Of a stretch of DNA of 64,000 nt, positions 35,858 to 46,262 are shown in pieces; the stretch's first letter is position 1; each line of letters starts with the position of its first letter. A program made the position numbers and the translations under genes. The DNA comes from Castellaniella sp049650445 (GTDB lineage Bacteria; Pseudomonadota; Gammaproteobacteria; Burkholderiales; Burkholderiaceae_B): assembly GCF_049650445.1 (NCBI RefSeq), contig NZ_JBASAD010000017.1, forward strand, positions 136,113-200,112, given 5' to 3'. A model generated the notes under the pieces. It saw only the letters and a program-made list of their open reading frames with translations, was not told the origin of the DNA and did no database searches.

Positions 35858-36412
35858 ATGAACAAGGCTTTCGTCAAAGAGTCGGATCACGACGAGGACG
35901 ACGACCTGCCCGAATCCCAGGCGCTGCCCGCCGGGACGAAGAACTACATGACGGCGACCGGTTACCGGGCGCTGAACGACGAACTGATGCGTCTGATGAA
36001 TGTGGAACGGCCCGAGGTCGTGTCCGTCGTGTCCTGGGCGGCGTCCAACGGTGACCGCTCGGAAAACGGCGATTATCTGTACGGCAAGAAGCGGCTGCGG
36101 GAAATCGATCGCCGCATCCGTTACCTGACGCGCCGCCTGGAGTCGGCCGAGGTCGTGGACCCTGCCCAGCAGCCCAACCGCGACCAGGTATTCTTCGGCG
36201 CAACCGTGCACTACTGCGACAGCCAGGGCGAGGAATTCACCGTCACCATCGTCGGTGTGGACGAGGCCGAGCCCCTGGCCGGGAAGATCAGTTGGGTCTC
36301 GCCCGTGGCCCGTGCGCTGATCAAGGCGCGCGAGGGCGACACCGTGACCTTGCGCACCCCCGCGGGGATCGAGGAACTGGACATTCTGGACGTTGGCTAT
36401 CCAGACCCCTGA
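35858..36412 (+). CDS. greB: Transcript cleavage factor GreB
   Basis: Elongation factor that inserts a coiled coil into the RNA polymerase secondary channel and stimulates cleavage of backtracked RNA. The N-terminal coiled coil contains the acidic tip NGDRSENGDYLYGKKRLREID, with the two catalytic acidic residues, followed by a C-terminal FKBP-like domain. GreB rather than GreA is indicated by KRLREIDRRIRYLTRRLE and by length (184 residues, including an extra acidic N-terminus of about 25 residues). Start has a GAGGA ribosome-binding site. Confidence 0.93.
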   Translation: MNKAFVKESDHDEDDDLPESQALPAGTKNYMTATGYRALNDELMRLMNVERPEVVSVVSWAASNGDRSENGDYLYGKKRLREIDRRIRYLTRRLESAEVVDPAQQPNRDQVFFGATVHYCDSQGEEFTVTIVGVDEAEPLAGKISWVSPVARALIKAREGDTVTLRTPAGIEELDILDVGYPDP

Positions 36413-36445
36413 ACGGTGGAAGGCGGCTAAAATAGACAGTTTTCC

Positions 36446-39400
36446 ATGCCTTCGAGCCGTCCCGCCGTGACTACCGTACTGATCATCCCCGGTTCATCCG
36501 CTTTGTCCGACTTTCGCAGGGAACGCCTGTTGCGCACCCTGGCTGCCCGGGATCTGCCGGTGGCCGACGTCCGCGCCCAGGCCTGCCATTTCGTCGGCAT
36601 CGACGGCACTCTGGGCGAATCGGACCAGGCGCGCCTGCGGGCGCTGCTGGATGACGGCCGCACGGCCAAGCCGCAATCCGCCGAGCGGCACGCGGCGCAT
36701 TTTCTGGTGATTCCGCGCCTGGGGACGATTTCCCCCTGGGCCAGCAAGGCGACCGACATCGCGCGCCATTGCGGCCTGTCGCAGGTGCGCCGCATCGAGC
36801 GCGGGGTGCGCTACACCATCGTGCCGGAACGCCGTCTGCTGGGCGCGCGCGCGCTGGACGCGAACCAATTGGCCGCCGTGGCTGACTGCGTGCACGACCG
36901 CATGACCGAAACCGTGGTGGCGGATGATTTCGACGGCCAGGCGCTGTTCGCTTCCCTGGACGGGCAGCCCGTCCAGGCCGTGCCGGTGCTGGCCGAGGGC
37001 CGTGCCGCCCTGGAGGCCTGCAACGCGCGCCTGGGCCTGGCCCTGTCGGACGACGAGATCGACTACCTGCTGCGTGCCTACCGCGACCTGGGGCGCGATC
37101 CCAGCGACGTCGAATTGATGATGTTCGCGCAGGCCAACAGCGAACACTGCCGCCACAAGATCTTCAACGCTCACTGGACCGTGGACGGCCAGCCTCAGGC
37201 GCAGACCCTGTTCGACATGATCCGCGCCACCCATGCCGCCCAGCCCGAAGGCACGATCGTTGCCTATTCGGACAACGCCGCCGTCATGGCCGGCGGCCCG
37301 GCGCAGATCTTTCACGCGGCGGATGCCGCCGACACCGTCTACCGGCGTCACGACGTGGTGGCCCATACGCTGATGAAGGTCGAGACCCACAACCACCCCA
37401 CGGCCATCGCACCTTTTCCGGGTGCGGCGACCGGCGCGGGCGGCGAGATCCGCGACGAGGGCGCGACCGGGCGCGGCTCCAAGCCCAAGGCCGGCCTGAC
37501 CGGCTTTACCGTATCGAACCTGCGTGTGGACGACGCCGTCGAGCCCTGGGAAGACGCGGGCGGTGCGCCGGCCCGCATTGCCACGCCCTTGGACATCATG
37601 ATCGAGGGCCCCATCGGCGGGGCTGCTTTCAACAACGAATTCGGCCGCCCGAACCTGCTGGGCTATTTCCGCAGCTTTGAACAAGAGGCCGGCGGCACGC
37701 GCTGGGGCTATCACAAGCCCATTATGCTGGCCGGCGGCCTGGGCCAGATCGACGCGCGCCTGACGCATAAAGACCCGTTGCCGCCGGGTGCGCTGCTGGT
37801 GCAGCTGGGCGGACCGGGCATGCGCATCGGCATGGGCGGCGGCGCGGCCTCCAGCATGGGGGCGGGCACCAATCAGGCCGAACTCGACTTTGATTCCGTG
37901 CAGCGCGGCAATCCCGAAATGCAGCGCCGTGCCCAGGAAGTCATCGACCGCTGCTGGCAGCAGGGCGAGTCCAATCCCGTCCTGGCGATTCACGACGTCG
38001 GCGCGGGCGGCCTGTCCAACGCCTTCCCGGAACTGGTCAACGACGCCGGGCGCGGCGCGGAATTCGAATTGCGCCGTGTGCCATTGGAAGAATCCGGCCT
38101 GTCGCCCGCCGAGATCTGGAGCAACGAATCCCAGGAACGTTACGTGCTGGCCATTCGGCCGGACGACCTGGACCGCTTTGCGCGCATCGCCGACCGCGAG
38201 CGCTGCCCCTACGCGGTGGTCGGTATCGCCACCGAGGAACGTCGCCTGCGCGTCACCCTGGACGAAGGGCTGCCCGGCCTGGACCGTCCGGCGGGCGAGG
38301 TGGACCCGGTCGGGATGCGGCCCGTGGACGTGCCGGTGGACGTCATCCTGGGCAAACCGCCGCGCATGCAGCGCAGTGCCGAGCGCGCCGCCGTGGCGGG
38401 CGAGGCCCTGAATCTCGGCGACATCGAACTGCCCGATGCGATCGATCGCGTGCTGCGCCATCCCACCGTGGCGAGCAAATCCTTTTTGATCACCATCGGC
38501 GACCGGACCGTGGGCGGCCTCACGGCCCGCGACCAGATGGTCGGCCCCTGGCAGGTGCCGGTGGCGGACTGCGCCGTCACCCTGCGCGATTACGAGGGCG
38601 TGGCGGGCGAGGCCATGGCCCTGGGTGAACGCAGCCCGATCGCGGTCCTGAACCCGGCGGCCTCGGGCCGCATGGCCGTGGCCGAAGCGCTGACGAACCT
38701 GGCCGCTGCCGGCGTCGCCCGCCTGGAAGACGTCAAGCTGTCCGCCAACTGGATGGCCGCCTGCGGCGCGCCTGGCCAGGATGCGGCCTTGTACGACACG
38801 GTATCCGCCGTCAGCGATTGGTGTCAGAGCCTGGGCCTGTCCATCCCGGTGGGCAAGGATTCCCTGTCCATGCGGACCGCCTGGCAGGATGAGGCGGGCG
38901 ACCACCAGGTCGTGTCGCCGGTGTCGCTGGTGGTCACGGCCTTCGCGCCGGTGGCCGACGTGCGCGCCACCCTGACGCCGCAATTGCGTGACCAGGCCGA
39001 CGGCTCCGTGCTGCTGCTGATCGATCTGAGCGCAGGGCGCCAGCGCCTGGGCGGCTCGGTGCTGGCCCACGCTTACGGCACCATCGGCACGGAAACCCCG
39101 GATCTGCACGACGCGGCCCTGCTGCGCACGGCCTTTTTGACGCTGCGCGAACTGGCGGCCCAGGGCTGGGTCCTGGCATGCCACGACCGCGCCGACGGCG
39201 GCCTGCTGGCGGCGGCGGCCGAAATGGCTTTCGCCGGCCGTCTGGGCGTGTCCCTGAATCTGGACATGTTGACCATCGACCCGCACACGGCCGATGCCGG
39301 TGACTACAAGATCCGCGCCGATCAGGTGTCCGTCCAGCACCATGAACGCAATCTGGCGGCCTTGTTCAATGAAGAGGCCGGCTGGCTGTTGCAGGTGCCG

Positions 39401-40516
39401 CGTGCGCGGCGCGACGACGTGCTGCGCCACCTGCGCCAGGCGGGTCTGTCGAACTGCACCCACGTGGTGGGCATGCCCAATACGCGCCGGGAATTGCAGG
39501 TCTTCCGCGACGGCACCGTCATTTACCAGCGCCCCCTGGCCGAACTCGGCCAGATCTGGAGCGAGACCACGCGGCGCATCATGGCGCGTCGCGACCATCC
39601 CGACTGCGCCCAGGCCGAATACGACACCTGGCTGGACGTCGAGGACCCGGGCCTGTCGCCGCGCGTGGGCTTCGATCCCCAGGCCGACGTGGCTGCGCCC
39701 TTCATCGCGACCGGCGCGCGTCCCCGCATGGCCATCCTGCGCGAACAAGGCTGCAACAGCCAGGTCGAAATGGCCTGGGCCTTCGACACCGCCGGTTTCG
39801 AGGCCGTGGACGTGCACATGACCGATCTGCTGTCGGGCCGCATCCGCCTGGACGGCATGAGCGGTCTGGTGGCGGTGGGCGGCTTCAGCTATGGCGACGT
39901 GCTGGGCGCGGGCGAGGGCTGGGCGCGTACCATCCGCTTCAACGCGGCGCTGGCCGACCAGTTCGGCGCCTTCTTTGCCCGTCCGGACAGCTTTGCGCTG
40001 GGTGTGTGTAACGGCTGCCAGATGATGGCGGCGCTGGCCGACTTCATTCCGGGCGCGGACGCCTGGCCGCGCTTCACGCGCAACGTGTCCGAGAAGTACG
40101 AGGCGCGCCTGTCGCTGGTCGAGGTTCTGGACTCTCCGTCCATTTTCTTTGCCGGCATGGCGGGTGCGCGCGTGCCCATCGCCGTGGCGCATGGCGAAGG
40201 CTTCGCCGATTTCAGCCGCCAGGGCGACGTCGCCCGGGTGACCGAAGCCATGGCCTTCGTCGATCACCGGGGCGCGCGCACGGAATCCTATCCGGCCAAC
40301 CCCAACGGCAGCCCCGCCGGCCTGACGGCGGTGACCACGGCCGACGGCCGCTACACCGTCATGATGCCGCACCCGGAACGCGTTACGCGCAACGTCATGA
40401 TGTCCTGGCGTCCCGAACGCTGGGGCACGGCGGACCAGGGTGGGGACGATACCGCGCACGGCGGCTACACGCCGTGGATGCGGATGTTCCGCAACGCGCG
40501 GGCCTGGCTGGCCTGA
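36446..40516 (+). CDS. purL: Phosphoribosylformylglycinamidine synthase, large single-chain type
   Basis: Step 4 of purine synthesis: converts FGAR to FGAM with ATP and glutamine. The 1356-residue chain has an N-terminal PurS-like domain, linker, FGAM synthetase core with QANSEHCRHKIFNAHW, VETHNHPTAIAPFPGAATG and GGGAASSMGAG, and a C-terminal glutaminase domain (from about 1090) with the catalytic Cys in LGVCNGCQMM and HGEGF. The length is slightly above the ~1300 of gammaproteobacterial enzymes. A TAAAAT -10-like element lies at 36428-36433. guaB follows directly, then guaA 2.6 kb later, a purine cluster. Confidence 0.97.
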   Translation: MPSSRPAVTTVLIIPGSSALSDFRRERLLRTLAARDLPVADVRAQACHFVGIDGTLGESDQARLRALLDDGRTAKPQSAERHAAHFLVIPRLGTISPWASKATDIARHCGLSQVRRIERGVRYTIVPERRLLGARALDANQLAAVADCVHDRMTETVVADDFDGQALFASLDGQPVQAVPVLAEGRAALEACNARLGLALSDDEIDYLLRAYRDLGRDPSDVELMMFAQANSEHCRHKIFNAHWTVDGQPQAQTLFDMIRATHAAQPEGTIVAYSDNAAVMAGGPAQIFHAADAADTVYRRHDVVAHTLMKVETHNHPTAIAPFPGAATGAGGEIRDEGATGRGSKPKAGLTGFTVSNLRVDDAVEPWEDAGGAPARIATPLDIMIEGPIGGAAFNNEFGRPNLLGYFRSFEQEAGGTRWGYHKPIMLAGGLGQIDARLTHKDPLPPGALLVQLGGPGMRIGMGGGAASSMGAGTNQAELDFDSVQRGNPEMQRRAQEVIDRCWQQGESNPVLAIHDVGAGGLSNAFPELVNDAGRGAEFELRRVPLEESGLSPAEIWSNESQERYVLAIRPDDLDRFARIADRERCPYAVVGIATEERRLRVTLDEGLPGLDRPAGEVDPVGMRPVDVPVDVILGKPPRMQRSAERAAVAGEALNLGDIELPDAIDRVLRHPTVASKSFLITIGDRTVGGLTARDQMVGPWQVPVADCAVTLRDYEGVAGEAMALGERSPIAVLNPAASGRMAVAEALTNLAAAGVARLEDVKLSANWMAACGAPGQDAALYDTVSAVSDWCQSLGLSIPVGKDSLSMRTAWQDEAGDHQVVSPVSLVVTAFAPVADVRATLTPQLRDQADGSVLLLIDLSAGRQRLGGSVLAHAYGTIGTETPDLHDAALLRTAFLTLRELAAQGWVLACHDRADGGLLAAAAEMAFAGRLGVSLNLDMLTIDPHTADAGDYKIRADQVSVQHHERNLAALFNEEAGWLLQVPRARRDDVLRHLRQAGLSNCTHVVGMPNTRRELQVFRDGTVIYQRPLAELGQIWSETTRRIMARRDHPDCAQAEYDTWLDVEDPGLSPRVGFDPQADVAAPFIATGARPRMAILREQGCNSQVEMAWAFDTAGFEAVDVHMTDLLSGRIRLDGMSGLVAVGGFSYGDVLGAGEGWARTIRFNAALADQFGAFFARPDSFALGVCNGCQMMAALADFIPGADAWPRFTRNVSEKYEARLSLVEVLDSPSIFFAGMAGARVPIAVAHGEGFADFSRQGDVARVTEAMAFVDHRGARTESYPANPNGSPAGLTAVTTADGRYTVMMPHPERVTRNVMMSWRPERWGTADQGGDDTAHGGYTPWMRMFRNARAWLA

Positions 40517-40519
40517 CGG

Positions 40520-40525
40520 TATAAT
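40520..40525 (+). promoter_or_regulatory. Candidate -10 hexamer for guaB
   Basis: A perfect TATAAT lies 24 bp before the guaB ATG, in the short gap after purL. No good -35 hexamer is visible at 16-18 bp, so it is a weak assignment. Confidence 0.35.
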
Positions 40526-40548
40526 CGATCTTTGTGCGGAGTTCATCC

Positions 40549-42009
40549 ATGCGTCTGATCAAGAAAGCCCTGACCTTTGACGATGTCCTTCTGGTCCCGG
40601 CTTATTCCCAAATCCTGCCGCGCGATACGCGCCTGACTACGCAGTTGACCCGGGGCATCCAGCTCAACATCCCGCTCGTGTCCGCCGCCATGGATACGGT
40701 GACCGAAGCGCGTCTGGCCATCGCCATGGCCCAGGAAGGCGGTATCGGGATCATTCATAAAAATCTCAGCGCCGAAGAACAGGCGCGCGAAGTGGCGCGT
40801 GTCAAACGCCACGAATTCGGCATCGTCATCGATCCGGTCACCGTCACCCCCACGATGAAGGTGCGCGACGCCATCGCGCTGCAGCGCCAGCACGGCATTT
40901 CCGGCCTGCCGGTCGTCGAGGGCGGCAAGCTGGTGGGCATCGTCACCAACCGCGACCTGCGCTTCGAGGATCGCCTGGACGTGTCGCTGCGTGAAATCAT
41001 GACGCCGCAGGAACGCCTGGTCACCCTGACCGAGGGCGCCACCCTGGAAGAAGCCCAGGCCCTGATGCACCGCCACCGCCTGGAGCGTGTGCTGATCGTC
41101 AACGACAAGTTCCAGTTGCGCGGTCTGGCCACGGTCAAGGACATCGTCAAAAACACCGAACACCCCCTGGCCTGCAAGGATAACCAGGGCCAGTTGCGCG
41201 TCGGCGCCGCCGTCGGCGTGGGCGAGGGCACGGACGAGCGCGTCGAAAAGCTGGCTGCCGCAGGCGTGGACGTGATCGTGGTCGATACCGCCCACGGCCA
41301 CTCGGCCGGCGTGATCGAGCGCGTGCGCTGGGTGAAAAAGCACTATCCCAACATCCAGGTCGTTGGCGGCAACATTGCCACCGCCGCCGCCGCGCTCGCG
41401 CTGGTCGAGGCTGGCGCCGACGCCGTCAAGGTCGGCATCGGCCCGGGTTCCATCTGCACCACCCGCATCGTGGCCGGCGTGGGCGTGCCGCAGATCACCG
41501 CGATCGCCGACGTGGCCCAGGCCCTGGAAGGCACCGGTGTGCCTCTGATCGCCGACGGCGGCATCCGCTATTCCGGCGACGTCTCCAAGGCCCTGGCGGC
41601 GGGTGCGTCCACCTGCATGATGGGCGGCATGTTCGCGGGCACCGAAGAAGCCCCTGGCGAGGTCGTGCTGTTCCAGGGGCGTTCATACAAGTCCTATCGC
41701 GGCATGGGCAGCCTGGGTGCCATGGCGGACGGCTCCGCCGACCGCTACTTCCAGGATCCCAACAACAACGTCGACAAGCTGGTGCCCGAGGGCATCGAAG
41801 CGCGCGTCCCCTACAAGGGCAGCGTCATCGCCATCATCTACCAACTGGTGGGCGGCATCCGGGCCTCCATGGGCTATTGCGGTTGCGCCACGATCGCGGA
41901 CTTGCACGCTCAATCCGAATTCGTGGAAATCACCGCCGCCGGGGTGCGTGAATCGCACGTCCACGACGTGCAGATCACCAAGGAAGCCCCCAACTATCGG
42001 GCGGACTGA
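40549..42009 (+). CDS. guaB: IMP dehydrogenase
   Basis: NAD-dependent oxidation of IMP to XMP, the committed step to GMP. The 486-residue protein starts MRLIKKALTFDDVLL, has two CBS domains inserted at about residues 95-205, and the catalytic-loop Cys in GPGSICTTRI, followed by the GGMFAGTEE flap region and the Arg-Tyr of YRGMGSLGAM. The frame is open five codons upstream, but the ATG at 40549 has a GCGGAG ribosome-binding site and the conserved N-terminus. Confidence 0.97.
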   Translation: MRLIKKALTFDDVLLVPAYSQILPRDTRLTTQLTRGIQLNIPLVSAAMDTVTEARLAIAMAQEGGIGIIHKNLSAEEQAREVARVKRHEFGIVIDPVTVTPTMKVRDAIALQRQHGISGLPVVEGGKLVGIVTNRDLRFEDRLDVSLREIMTPQERLVTLTEGATLEEAQALMHRHRLERVLIVNDKFQLRGLATVKDIVKNTEHPLACKDNQGQLRVGAAVGVGEGTDERVEKLAAAGVDVIVVDTAHGHSAGVIERVRWVKKHYPNIQVVGGNIATAAAALALVEAGADAVKVGIGPGSICTTRIVAGVGVPQITAIADVAQALEGTGVPLIADGGIRYSGDVSKALAAGASTCMMGGMFAGTEEAPGEVVLFQGRSYKSYRGMGSLGAMADGSADRYFQDPNNNVDKLVPEGIEARVPYKGSVIAIIYQLVGGIRASMGYCGCATIADLHAQSEFVEITAAGVRESHVHDVQITKEAPNYRAD

Positions 42010-42013
42010 TCGC

Positions 42014-43216
42014 GTGCCGATCAGCGACGTCCTGATCGACGCCGCGTCCGGCGTCCCTGAGGGCGTGCGGATCGGCGACGAACTGGCCCAGGCCATGCAG
42101 GCCTGGCGCCGGGACTTTCACCGCCACCCTGAACTGGGGCACCAGGAACACCGCACGGCGGCACGCGTCGCCGAACTGCTGCGGTCCTGGGGCATCGTGG
42201 TCCACGAAGGCTACGGCGGCACCACCGGCGTTCTGGGTGTCCTGAATGGCCGCCTGGGCGCAGGGCCGACCCTGGGGCTGCGCGCCGACATGGACGCGCT
42301 GCCCATGTCGGACGCGGGCGCGCACGATCACCGCTCGATCCGCGACGGGGTCGCGCACGCCTGCGGCCATGACGGCCATACCGCCATCCTGTTGGGCGCC
42401 GCCCGCCATCTGGCGGAGAACCCCGATTTTGCCGGCCGGGTCGTCTTCATCTTCCAGCCGGCCGAGGAACCCCTGACGGGCGCCCAGGCCCTGGTCGAAG
42501 CCGGCCTGTTCCGCGACTTTCCCTGCGACGAACTCTACGGCCTGCACAACAACAACTGCATCGGCCCGGGGCAGGTCGGTGTGCGTGTCGGCGCCATCCT
42601 GTCGGCCTGCGACCTGTTCGAGATCCACATCCGCGGGGTGGGCGGTCACGCGGCCATGCCGCATCAGGCCAACGATCCCATCGTCGCTGGCGCGGCGCTG
42701 GTGCAGTCCCTGCAGTCCGTCGTCAGCCGCAACGTCAGCCCCTTTGATACGGCCGTGCTCAGCGTCTGCCAGTTTCAGGCCGGCAGCGCCATCAACGTCA
42801 TTGCCGACCATGCCGTGTTGCGGGGCACCGTGCGCACCCTGTCGCGCGAAGCGCAGACCCGGGTGCTGGAACGCTTGCGCGCGCTGTGCGAAGGCATGGC
42901 CAGCGGCTATGGCTGCGCCTTTGAATTCCGCCATCTGCTCAGTTCGCCGCCCACCATCAATCAGGCCGGGCCTGTCGAGCACGTCAAGCGCGCGGCGGCG
43001 ACCGTGCTGGGCGCGGAGCAGATCGTGGACCCGGTCACCCCGCTCATGGCGTCCGAGGACTTCGCCTACCTGCTGGACCATTGTCCGGGTGCGTATTTCT
43101 TCCTGGGCCATGACGGTCTGACCTGCCATCATCCCGAATTCGATTTCGATGATGCGCTATTGCCACAAGGCGCGGCGATCTTTGCCACCCTGGTCTACCA
43201 GCGGCTGGCGGGCTGA
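42014..43216 (+). CDS. M20D-family amidohydrolase (hippurate-hydrolase-like)
   Basis: Zinc or manganese carboxypeptidase-fold amidohydrolase of 400 residues. Motifs: WRRDFHRHPELGHQE, GLRADMDALPM, HACGHDGH (metal ligands), FQPAEEP (catalytic Glu) and MASEDFAYLL. Relatives hydrolyse N-acyl amino acids such as hippurate. The start is taken as a GTG at 42014, 5 bp after guaB; an ATG further in (MQAWRRDFH) would remove only the variable N-terminus. Co-transcription with guaB is likely from the spacing. Confidence 0.88.
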   Translation: MPISDVLIDAASGVPEGVRIGDELAQAMQAWRRDFHRHPELGHQEHRTAARVAELLRSWGIVVHEGYGGTTGVLGVLNGRLGAGPTLGLRADMDALPMSDAGAHDHRSIRDGVAHACGHDGHTAILLGAARHLAENPDFAGRVVFIFQPAEEPLTGAQALVEAGLFRDFPCDELYGLHNNNCIGPGQVGVRVGAILSACDLFEIHIRGVGGHAAMPHQANDPIVAGAALVQSLQSVVSRNVSPFDTAVLSVCQFQAGSAINVIADHAVLRGTVRTLSREAQTRVLERLRALCEGMASGYGCAFEFRHLLSSPPTINQAGPVEHVKRAAATVLGAEQIVDPVTPLMASEDFAYLLDHCPGAYFFLGHDGLTCHHPEFDFDDALLPQGAAIFATLVYQRLAG

Positions 43217-43282
43217 GGGCAGGGGAGCCGTTTTCCCGTGATTCCTGCGCGCAGTGGCCTGGTCTGACTCAGGTCTCAGGTC

Positions 43283-44491
43283 TCAGGCAGGGCGCCCCAG
43301 CCGCATAATCGGGAGGACGCCCGCCAGCAGGCCCAGCGTCCCCAGCACCAGGGCAAATTCCAGCGATGCACCGAACCAGGCGTGCGTCAGGCTGAAGAAG
43401 ATCGGGCCGATCAACTGCCCCAGGGCGAACGAGGCCGTCATCGCCGCCATCTGGCGCTTGGCGCCGGCCTGACCGACGACGGCCTGGGCCTCTTGCAGGC
43501 CGACCATCGTAATCACCATGAAGGTGCTGCCCACGCAGCAGGCGGCCAGCAGGATGGCCGGCAGGGCATGCCACAAGACGGGCGCCAGCACGCCCACCGC
43601 CATCACGACCTGGGCGCCGGCCCAGATCTGCGGTCGGGTATAGCGGCGCGTCAGACGGCTGGAAATGACCGTGGAGAGTGCGGCTGCCACGCCGAAGACG
43701 GGCCAGGCCAGGCTGAACAGCCAGGGGTCCGGCACCAGCAGCCGCGCCTGGGCCGGCAGGAAGGTGGCCGGCAGGATGTAGCCGAAGCCGTAGACCCCGT
43801 AGCACAGGATCAGGCCCCAGTGCAGAGACGGGGCGGCGCAGGCCGTCGCCTGCGTCGTGGCATGGCTGGATTCCGCCGCGGCTGTCGCCGGCGAGGCTGG
43901 GGCTGGGGCCGGCGTGGGTGCTGCGGCGTCCACCGTCCGCCACAGCATCGACGCACCCAGCAGCCCGGCCAGGGCGGCGGTCGCCAGCCAGAGCCAGGCG
44001 TGCGACGCCGTCGTCCCTGCGAGCGTCAGGCCCATGCAGGCCAGCCCGGCAAAGGCGATGCCGCAGCCCACACCTGCGAAGACCACGCCGCTGCGTTCCG
44101 TCTGCCCGGTGGCATTCAGACGTGCGATGCACAGCGCGGACGTCCCGATCAGCACCCAGGCGCTGGCCACTCCGGCCAGCAGCCGCCACGACAGCCAGCC
44201 CAGCCAGTGGCTGTCCAGCCCCATCGCCGCCGTCGCCAGCACCACCGTCCACAGGCCGGCCCGCAACAGCGTCGCGGGTGACCAGCTCAGATGCGTGACC
44301 AGCAGCGCCCCCAGCAGATAGCCCAGGTAATTGGCGCTGGCCAGCCAACTGCCCTGGGACAGGCTCAGCCCCAGATCGGTCTGCATCATCGGCAGGACGG
44401 GCGTGAAGGCGAAGCGGCCGATGCCCATGGCAACGGCCAGGGCCAGCAACCCGGCCAGGGGCAGGGGAATGCGAGAGGCGTGGGATGCCAT
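43283..44491 (-). CDS. MFS transporter, YbfB/YjiJ family
   Basis: Twelve-TM major facilitator protein of 402 residues. The family-specific N-terminal motif GIGRFAFTPVLPMMQ and SYLGYLLGALL-like ANYLGYLLGALL are both present. A hydrophilic Pro/Ala-rich central loop (about residues 195-215) separates the two six-helix halves. Substrate unknown. It is divergent from guaA and convergent with the amidohydrolase gene. Confidence 0.87.
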   Translation of the reverse strand: MASHASRIPLPLAGLLALAVAMGIGRFAFTPVLPMMQTDLGLSLSQGSWLASANYLGYLLGALLVTHLSWSPATLLRAGLWTVVLATAAMGLDSHWLGWLSWRLLAGVASAWVLIGTSALCIARLNATGQTERSGVVFAGVGCGIAFAGLACMGLTLAGTTASHAWLWLATAALAGLLGASMLWRTVDAAAPTPAPAPASPATAAAESSHATTQATACAAPSLHWGLILCYGVYGFGYILPATFLPAQARLLVPDPWLFSLAWPVFGVAAALSTVISSRLTRRYTRPQIWAGAQVVMAVGVLAPVLWHALPAILLAACCVGSTFMVITMVGLQEAQAVVGQAGAKRQMAAMTASFALGQLIGPIFFSLTHAWFGASLEFALVLGTLGLLAGVLPIMRLGRPA

Positions 44492-44609
44492 GGGCGGTGA
44501 TCTCCTTGAGCCCTCTACTTTAATCCCATCAGTGTCCCGTCGCGCCGCGACATCCGGGGCGTCCCTGGGTTACATTAACGCCTTGAACAGCCCATCCGAA
44601 TCGCCCATC

Positions 44610-46205
44610 ATGCACCACCAGCGCATCCTCATCCTGGACTACGGTTCACAGGTCACCCAGCTCATTGCCCGCCGTGTCCGCGATACCGGTGTGTATTGTG
44701 AAATCCACCCGGGCGACGTGAGCGACGATTTCATCCGTGAACAGCAAGCGCAGGGCCTGAAGGGCATCATTCTGTCGGGCAGTCATGCCTCGGCGTATGC
44801 CGATGAATCCTTGAAAGTCCCCGCCGCCGTCTTCCAGGCCGGCGTGCCGGTACTGGGCATCTGCTACGGCATGCAATCCATGGCCTTGCAACTGGGCGGC
44901 CAGGTCGAATTTTCCGACCACCGCGAATTCGGCTACGCCGAAGTCCGCGCCCACGGCCATACCCGTCTGCTGACCGGTCTGCAGGACTTCGAGACCCCCG
45001 AAGGCCACGGCATGCTCAAGGTCTGGATGAGCCACGGCGACCGCGTCACGGCGCTGCCGCCGGGCTTCAAGCGCATGGCCTCCACCCCGTCGTGCGAGAT
45101 CGCCGGCATGGCCGACGAGACGCGCGGCTTCTACGCCGTCCAGTTCCATCCCGAAGTCACCCATACCTTCCAGGGACAGGCCATCCTGGCGCGTTTCGTC
45201 ACCGAGATCTGCGGCTGCGCGCGCGACTGGAACATGCCCGACTATGTGGCCGAGGCCGTCGCCCACATCCGCGAGCAGGTCGGGTCCGACGAAGTCATCC
45301 TGGGCCTGTCCGGTGGTGTGGATTCTTCCGTCGCCGCTGCGCTGATCCACAAGGCCATCGGCGATCAACTGACCTGCGTCTTCGTCGACCACGGTCTGTT
45401 GCGCCTGAACGAAGCCCGGCAGGTCATGGACGTCATGTCCCGCAATCTGGGCGTTCGCGTCATCCACATCGACGCCAGCGAGCAGTTCCTGGGCAAGCTG
45501 GCCGGTGTCGCCGACCCCGAGGCCAAGCGCAAGATCATCGGCCGCGAATTCGTCGAAGTCTTTCAGGTCGAGGCCGGCAAGCTCAAGTCCGCCCGCTGGC
45601 TGGCCCAGGGCACCATCTACCCCGACGTCATCGAATCGGCGGCCTCCAAGACCGGCAAGGCCGTCGCCATCAAGTCGCACCACAACGTCGGCGGCCTGCC
45701 CGAGACCCTGAATCTGAAGCTGCTGGAACCGCTGCGCGAACTGTTCAAGGACGAGGTGCGCCACCTGGGCCTGGCCCTGGGCCTGCCGCCCGAAATGGTG
45801 TTCCGCCACCCGTTCCCCGGCCCTGGCCTGGGCGTGCGCATCCTGGGCGAGGTCAAGCGCGAATACGCCGACCTGCTGCGCCGCGCCGACGACATTTTCA
45901 TCACCGAACTGCGCAACACCATCGATCCCGAAACCGGCAAGTCCTGGTACGACCTGACGTCCCAGGCCTTCACCGTCTTCCTGCCGGTGAAGTCCGTGGG
46001 GGTGATGGGCGATGGCCGCACCTACGACTACGTCGTGGCCCTGCGCGCCGTGCAGACCACCGACTTCATGACGGCGGATTGGGCGGAACTGCCTTATTCG
46101 CTGCTGAAGAAGGTGTCGTCGCGGATTATCAATGAAGTGCGCGGGATCAATCGGGTCACGTACGACGTGTCGAGCAAGCCGCCGGCGACGATCGAGTGGG
46201 AATGA
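44610..46205 (+). CDS. guaA: GMP synthase (glutamine-hydrolysing)
   Basis: Converts XMP to GMP. The 531-residue protein has an N-terminal class I glutaminase with LDYGSQVTQLIARR, nucleophile Cys in GICYGMQ and FHPEVTH; then an ATP pyrophosphatase domain with the PP-loop LSGGVDSSVAAAL; and a dimerisation domain ending in KPPATIEWE. The ATG at 44610 gives the canonical N-terminus; upstream codons in the same frame have no similarity. The 3' end of guaA is a known insertion point for genomic islands, and base composition drops right after it here. Confidence 0.97.
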   Translation: MHHQRILILDYGSQVTQLIARRVRDTGVYCEIHPGDVSDDFIREQQAQGLKGIILSGSHASAYADESLKVPAAVFQAGVPVLGICYGMQSMALQLGGQVEFSDHREFGYAEVRAHGHTRLLTGLQDFETPEGHGMLKVWMSHGDRVTALPPGFKRMASTPSCEIAGMADETRGFYAVQFHPEVTHTFQGQAILARFVTEICGCARDWNMPDYVAEAVAHIREQVGSDEVILGLSGGVDSSVAAALIHKAIGDQLTCVFVDHGLLRLNEARQVMDVMSRNLGVRVIHIDASEQFLGKLAGVADPEAKRKIIGREFVEVFQVEAGKLKSARWLAQGTIYPDVIESAASKTGKAVAIKSHHNVGGLPETLNLKLLEPLRELFKDEVRHLGLALGLPPEMVFRHPFPGPGLGVRILGEVKREYADLLRRADDIFITELRNTIDPETGKSWYDLTSQAFTVFLPVKSVGVMGDGRTYDYVVALRAVQTTDFMTADWAELPYSLLKKVSSRIINEVRGINRVTYDVSSKPPATIEWE

Positions 46206-46262
46206 GTGGAAATAAGGGCGGGTTTTTAAGAAATCGATTTAAATAAACAAATTTCTTTAGAT

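Noticed and set aside
36494..40546. 1350-codon minus-strand ORF opposite purL
   Set aside because: Mirror of the purL reading frame; length reflects G+C bias, not coding, since purL itself is fully conserved.
43262..43290. Short CTCAGGT repeats near the end of the YbfB-type MFS gene
   Set aside because: Only two to three imperfect copies around a stop codon; consistent with chance.
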